From Isosphaeraceae bacterium (GTDB lineage Bacteria; Planctomycetota; Planctomycetia; Isosphaerales; Isosphaeraceae), in assembly GCA_026004735.1 (NCBI GenBank), contig BPJS01000001.1:1550001-1614000 (forward strand): a stretch of DNA of 64,000 nt, written 5' to 3'. Below the pieces are notes generated by a model. The model was given only the letters and a program-made list of their open reading frames with translations. It was not told where the DNA came from and ran no database searches. Position numbers and translations under genes: made by a program. Of this stretch, positions 61,934 through 64,000 are shown piece after piece. Numbering within the stretch: position 1 is the first letter of the stretch; the number at the start of each line of letters is the position of its first letter.

Positions 61934-64000
61934 TCAGGGGTTCGGGCGGCTGCCGCGTTCGACCTCCGAACGAGCCGGCGCCAGACTGCGAGTCCGCGTA
62001 ATACTGCTCTGATAGGCCTCAAACCTCGAACGAAGCTCGGCGGGCGGCTGACTCCGCAATCCTTGCGTCTGATCCCGGAACGTGTCACGGGTTGCCGTGC
62101 CCGGCCCTCGCCGGTTGCTCCCGCTCACCAGCGGCGAGCGGTTACGCTCACCCACCCCCGACAACGGCTCCAGCACCCGATCCTCGCTCACCCCCGCCGT
62201 CAATTCCCGACCTTCACCGGGCGCCTCTCGCTCGGGCTCCTCAAATTTACGAACAAACTGCTCCAACTCCTCCCGCGTCAGCCCGGTCGCCTCCTCGAGA
62301 CGAGAGGTATCGCGCCCCTCGGCAATCAGGTCCCGGACTTGACGCAACACCAGGTCCGATTGCGGCATCCCGCCGTCGGGCCTCAGCGGCGGACCAGTGT
62401 CGGCCGGCGGCTCCGCCCGCGACGGCGGCCGGTCCTTCTCCTGACGCTCACCCAACGGCTCCGCCGAACCACCCACCCGGTCGCCGCCTCCGGTATTCAT
62501 GCGACCCGCCGGACCCGACGAATCGGTCGAATCGCTGTCCGACTGGCCGGATTCTCCCTGCGTATCCATCGCCCCAGTTTGACCCGATCGGCCCTGCTGC
62601 CCGGCCTGGCCTTGCTGTCCGGCCTGGCCTTGCTGCCCAACCTGGCCTTGCTGTCCGGCCTGGCCTTGCTGCCCAGCCTGGCCTTGCTGTCCGGGCTGAG
62701 CTTGTTGTCCGGCCTGGCCTTGATCTCCAGCTTGACCGCGTTGCGTGGCTTGATCCTGCTGCCCGGGCTGGCCTTGCTGATCGCCTTGACCTTGTTCACC
62801 GGTCTGGCTGCGCCCTCCGTTTTCACCCTTCTGGCCGGTCTGGCTGCGCCCTCGGTTTTCACCCTGCTGGCCGGGCTGGCCGTGCTCACCCGTCTCTCCC
62901 TGTTGCCCGGGCTGGCCTTGATCTCCAGCCTGACCGCGCTCCATGGCCTGATCTTGCTGACCGGCCTGGCCTTGATCTCCCGCCTGGCCGCGTTGCATGG
63001 CTTGATCTTGCTGACCGGGCTGGCCCCGCTCACCGGCCTGACCGCGCTCTCCGGTCTGTCCCGGCTGACGGTTCTGGCCTTGCTGCTCGCCTTGACCTCG
63101 TTCACCGGTCTGGCCGCGCTCGGCGGTTTCTCCCTGCTGCCCGGGCTGGCCTTGCTCTCCCGCCTGGCCGCGTTGCATGGCTTGATCTTGCTGACCGGGC
63201 TGGCCCCGCTCACCGGCTTGACCGCGCTCTCCGGTCTGTCCCGGCTGACGGTTCTGGCTTTGCTGCTCGCCTTGACCTCGTTCACCGGTCTGGTCGCGCT
63301 CGGCGGTTTCTCCCTGCTGCCCGGGCTGGCCTTGCTCTCCCGCCTGGCCGCGTTGCATGGCTTGATCTTGCTGACCGGGCTGGACCCGCTCACCGGCCTG
63401 ACCGCGCTCTCCGGTCTGTCCCGGCTGACGGTTCTGGCCTTGCTGCTCGCCTTGACCTCGTTCACCGGTCTGGCCGCGCTCGGCGCTTTCTCCCTGCTGC
63501 CCGGGCTGGCCTTGATCTCCCGCCTGACCCCGCCGCATGGCTTGATCTTGCTGTCCGGTCTGGCCTTGCCGATCGCCCTGACCTTGCTCAGCGGGCTGGC
63601 TACGCTTTCCGGTCTCTCCCTGCTGTCCGTTTTGGTCCCGCTCGCCGGTCGAGCGAGGTTCCTGATCGCTCGCATCACGGGACGATGCCGTTTGGTCGTT
63701 TGGAGCGTCGGAACGTCGATCGGTCGGATCCACGCCCTCGCCGGTCGGGTCGGGCATCCCTTCAGGGCGACCCGAGCGGTCAGGTTGGCCTGGGTTGGGC
63801 CGATCAGCGTTCTCACCGCGAGACGACGCTTCGGGGCGTTGGTCGTCGGCCTGCGTATTGCGAGTCGCGCGGGGATCTCCGTTCGGACGCGACGTGTCGC
63901 TTGGCTGAGTGCTCGATGTGGGGCGGGATGGAGACTCGGCCGCCATACGGGGATCGGTTTGCTCGGCGCTGCGGCCCGGCTGGCCGGCCGGTGCGGACTG
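61934..64000 (-). CDS. Long Gly/Gln-rich repeat protein (N-terminus beyond the right edge)
   Basis: At least 688 residues visible; the frame remains open to the edge, with the same composition upstream of the first ATG at 63946, so the true start may lie outside. The N-terminal part is Ser/Asp/Pro/Arg-rich. The middle (about 370 residues) is made of Gln-Gly units such as GQAGQQGQ, GQTGERGQ and QDQAMQRGQ, with three 60-residue near-identical units. The C-terminal 150 residues resemble a domain: MPQSDLVLRQVRDLIAEGRD, then LEEATGLTREELEQFVRKFE. Such proteins occur in planctomycetes; no function known. Probably disordered and extended. The right end is truncated by the window. Confidence 0.85.
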   Translation of the reverse strand, partial: QSAPAGQPGRSAEQTDPRMAAESPSRPTSSTQPSDTSRPNGDPRATRNTQADDQRPEASSRGENADRPNPGQPDRSGRPEGMPDPTGEGVDPTDRRSDAPNDQTASSRDASDQEPRSTGERDQNGQQGETGKRSQPAEQGQGDRQGQTGQQDQAMRRGQAGDQGQPGQQGESAERGQTGERGQGEQQGQNRQPGQTGERGQAGERVQPGQQDQAMQRGQAGEQGQPGQQGETAERDQTGERGQGEQQSQNRQPGQTGERGQAGERGQPGQQDQAMQRGQAGEQGQPGQQGETAERGQTGERGQGEQQGQNRQPGQTGERGQAGERGQPGQQDQAMQRGQAGDQGQAGQQDQAMERGQAGDQGQPGQQGETGEHGQPGQQGENRGRSQTGQKGENGGRSQTGEQGQGDQQGQPGQQDQATQRGQAGDQGQAGQQAQPGQQGQAGQQGQAGQQGQVGQQGQAGQQGQAGQQGRSGQTGAMDTQGESGQSDSDSTDSSGPAGRMNTGGGDRVGGSAEPLGERQEKDRPPSRAEPPADTGPPLRPDGGMPQSDLVLRQVRDLIAEGRDTSRLEEATGLTREELEQFVRKFEEPEREAPGEGRELTAGVSEDRVLEPLSGVGERNRSPLVSGSNRRGPGTATRDTFRDQTQGLRSQPPAELRSRFEAYQSSITRTRSLAPARSEVERGSRPNP
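63001..63540 (-). repeat. Three 180-bp tandem repeats in the Gly/Gln-rich gene
   Basis: Units 63001-63180, 63181-63360 and 63361-63540 differ by only a few bases each and encode 60-residue blocks. The flanks carry partial, more diverged units, and 62580-62760 carries shorter repeats encoding AGQQGQ. The near identity at silent sites shows recent expansion or homogenisation. Confidence 0.9.

Noticed and set aside
63001-63540. CRISPR-like array
   Set aside because: The 180-bp repeats are contiguous, without unique spacers, and lie in an open reading frame.

Overview
The window is strongly GC-rich bacterial chromosome, gene-dense on both strands, and almost certainly from a planctomycete; a member of the Isosphaeraceae or a close relative is my inference. 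The markers are two proteins with the N-terminal LExRtLLSg motif of planctomycete exported proteins, a DUF1559 pseudopilin-like gene and its damaged twin, two Hanks-type protein kinases, a PPi-type phosphofructokinase, a type II/IV pilus ATPase pair, and several small secreted Arg- or Pro-rich proteins of unknown function. I found no tRNA, rRNA, CRISPR array, insertion sequence, integrase or phage gene.

Layout. 1-5.6 kb: end of glutamate dehydrogenase, purB, rpsU, an RRM RNA-binding protein, a LEPR-XLL surface protein, a CYTH phosphatase/cyclase and a solitary rpsR. 5.7-17 kb: mostly minus strand, with a DUF1570-like metallopeptidase, a CvpA-like protein, PilB/GspE and PilT ATPases, hisF, a DinG-type helicase with a HEAT-repeat partner, and a ThiS-ThiG fusion. 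17.4-31 kb: a CAP/SCP protein with RTX repeats, an S55-type secreted peptidase, two Ser/Thr kinases (one with a YbjN-like tail), gnd, an esterase, PPi-PFK and a HAD hydrolase. 31-48 kb: an SDR epimerase, an orphan acyl carrier protein beside an alkaline-phosphatase-superfamily enzyme, a polysaccharide export lipoprotein, exported aminopeptidase and ceramidase-like hydrolases, transporters, GspF, a lipase and a glycosyltransferase.

48.6-57.4 kb is the most interesting part. A TatD-like hydrolase resembling EboB, with a small upstream partner, faces a four-gene operon of myo-inositol-1-phosphate synthase, TIM-barrel isomerase, UbiA prenyltransferase and a second TIM-barrel isomerase. Together they look like a variant of the ebo cluster in which the usual dehydroquinate-synthase-like cyclase is absent here and an inositol-phosphate synthase stands beside the other genes. 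The two halves are separated by a lipoprotein gene and two nearly identical DUF1559 genes, one of them broken by frameshifts. 57.6-60.1 kb is a carbamoyltransferase-SxtJ-DUF5989 operon, followed by nadB and a very long Gly/Gln-rich repeat protein that runs off the right edge.

Coordinates follow the start codon I judged best. GTG and TTG starts are common here, and several starts remain uncertain as noted.
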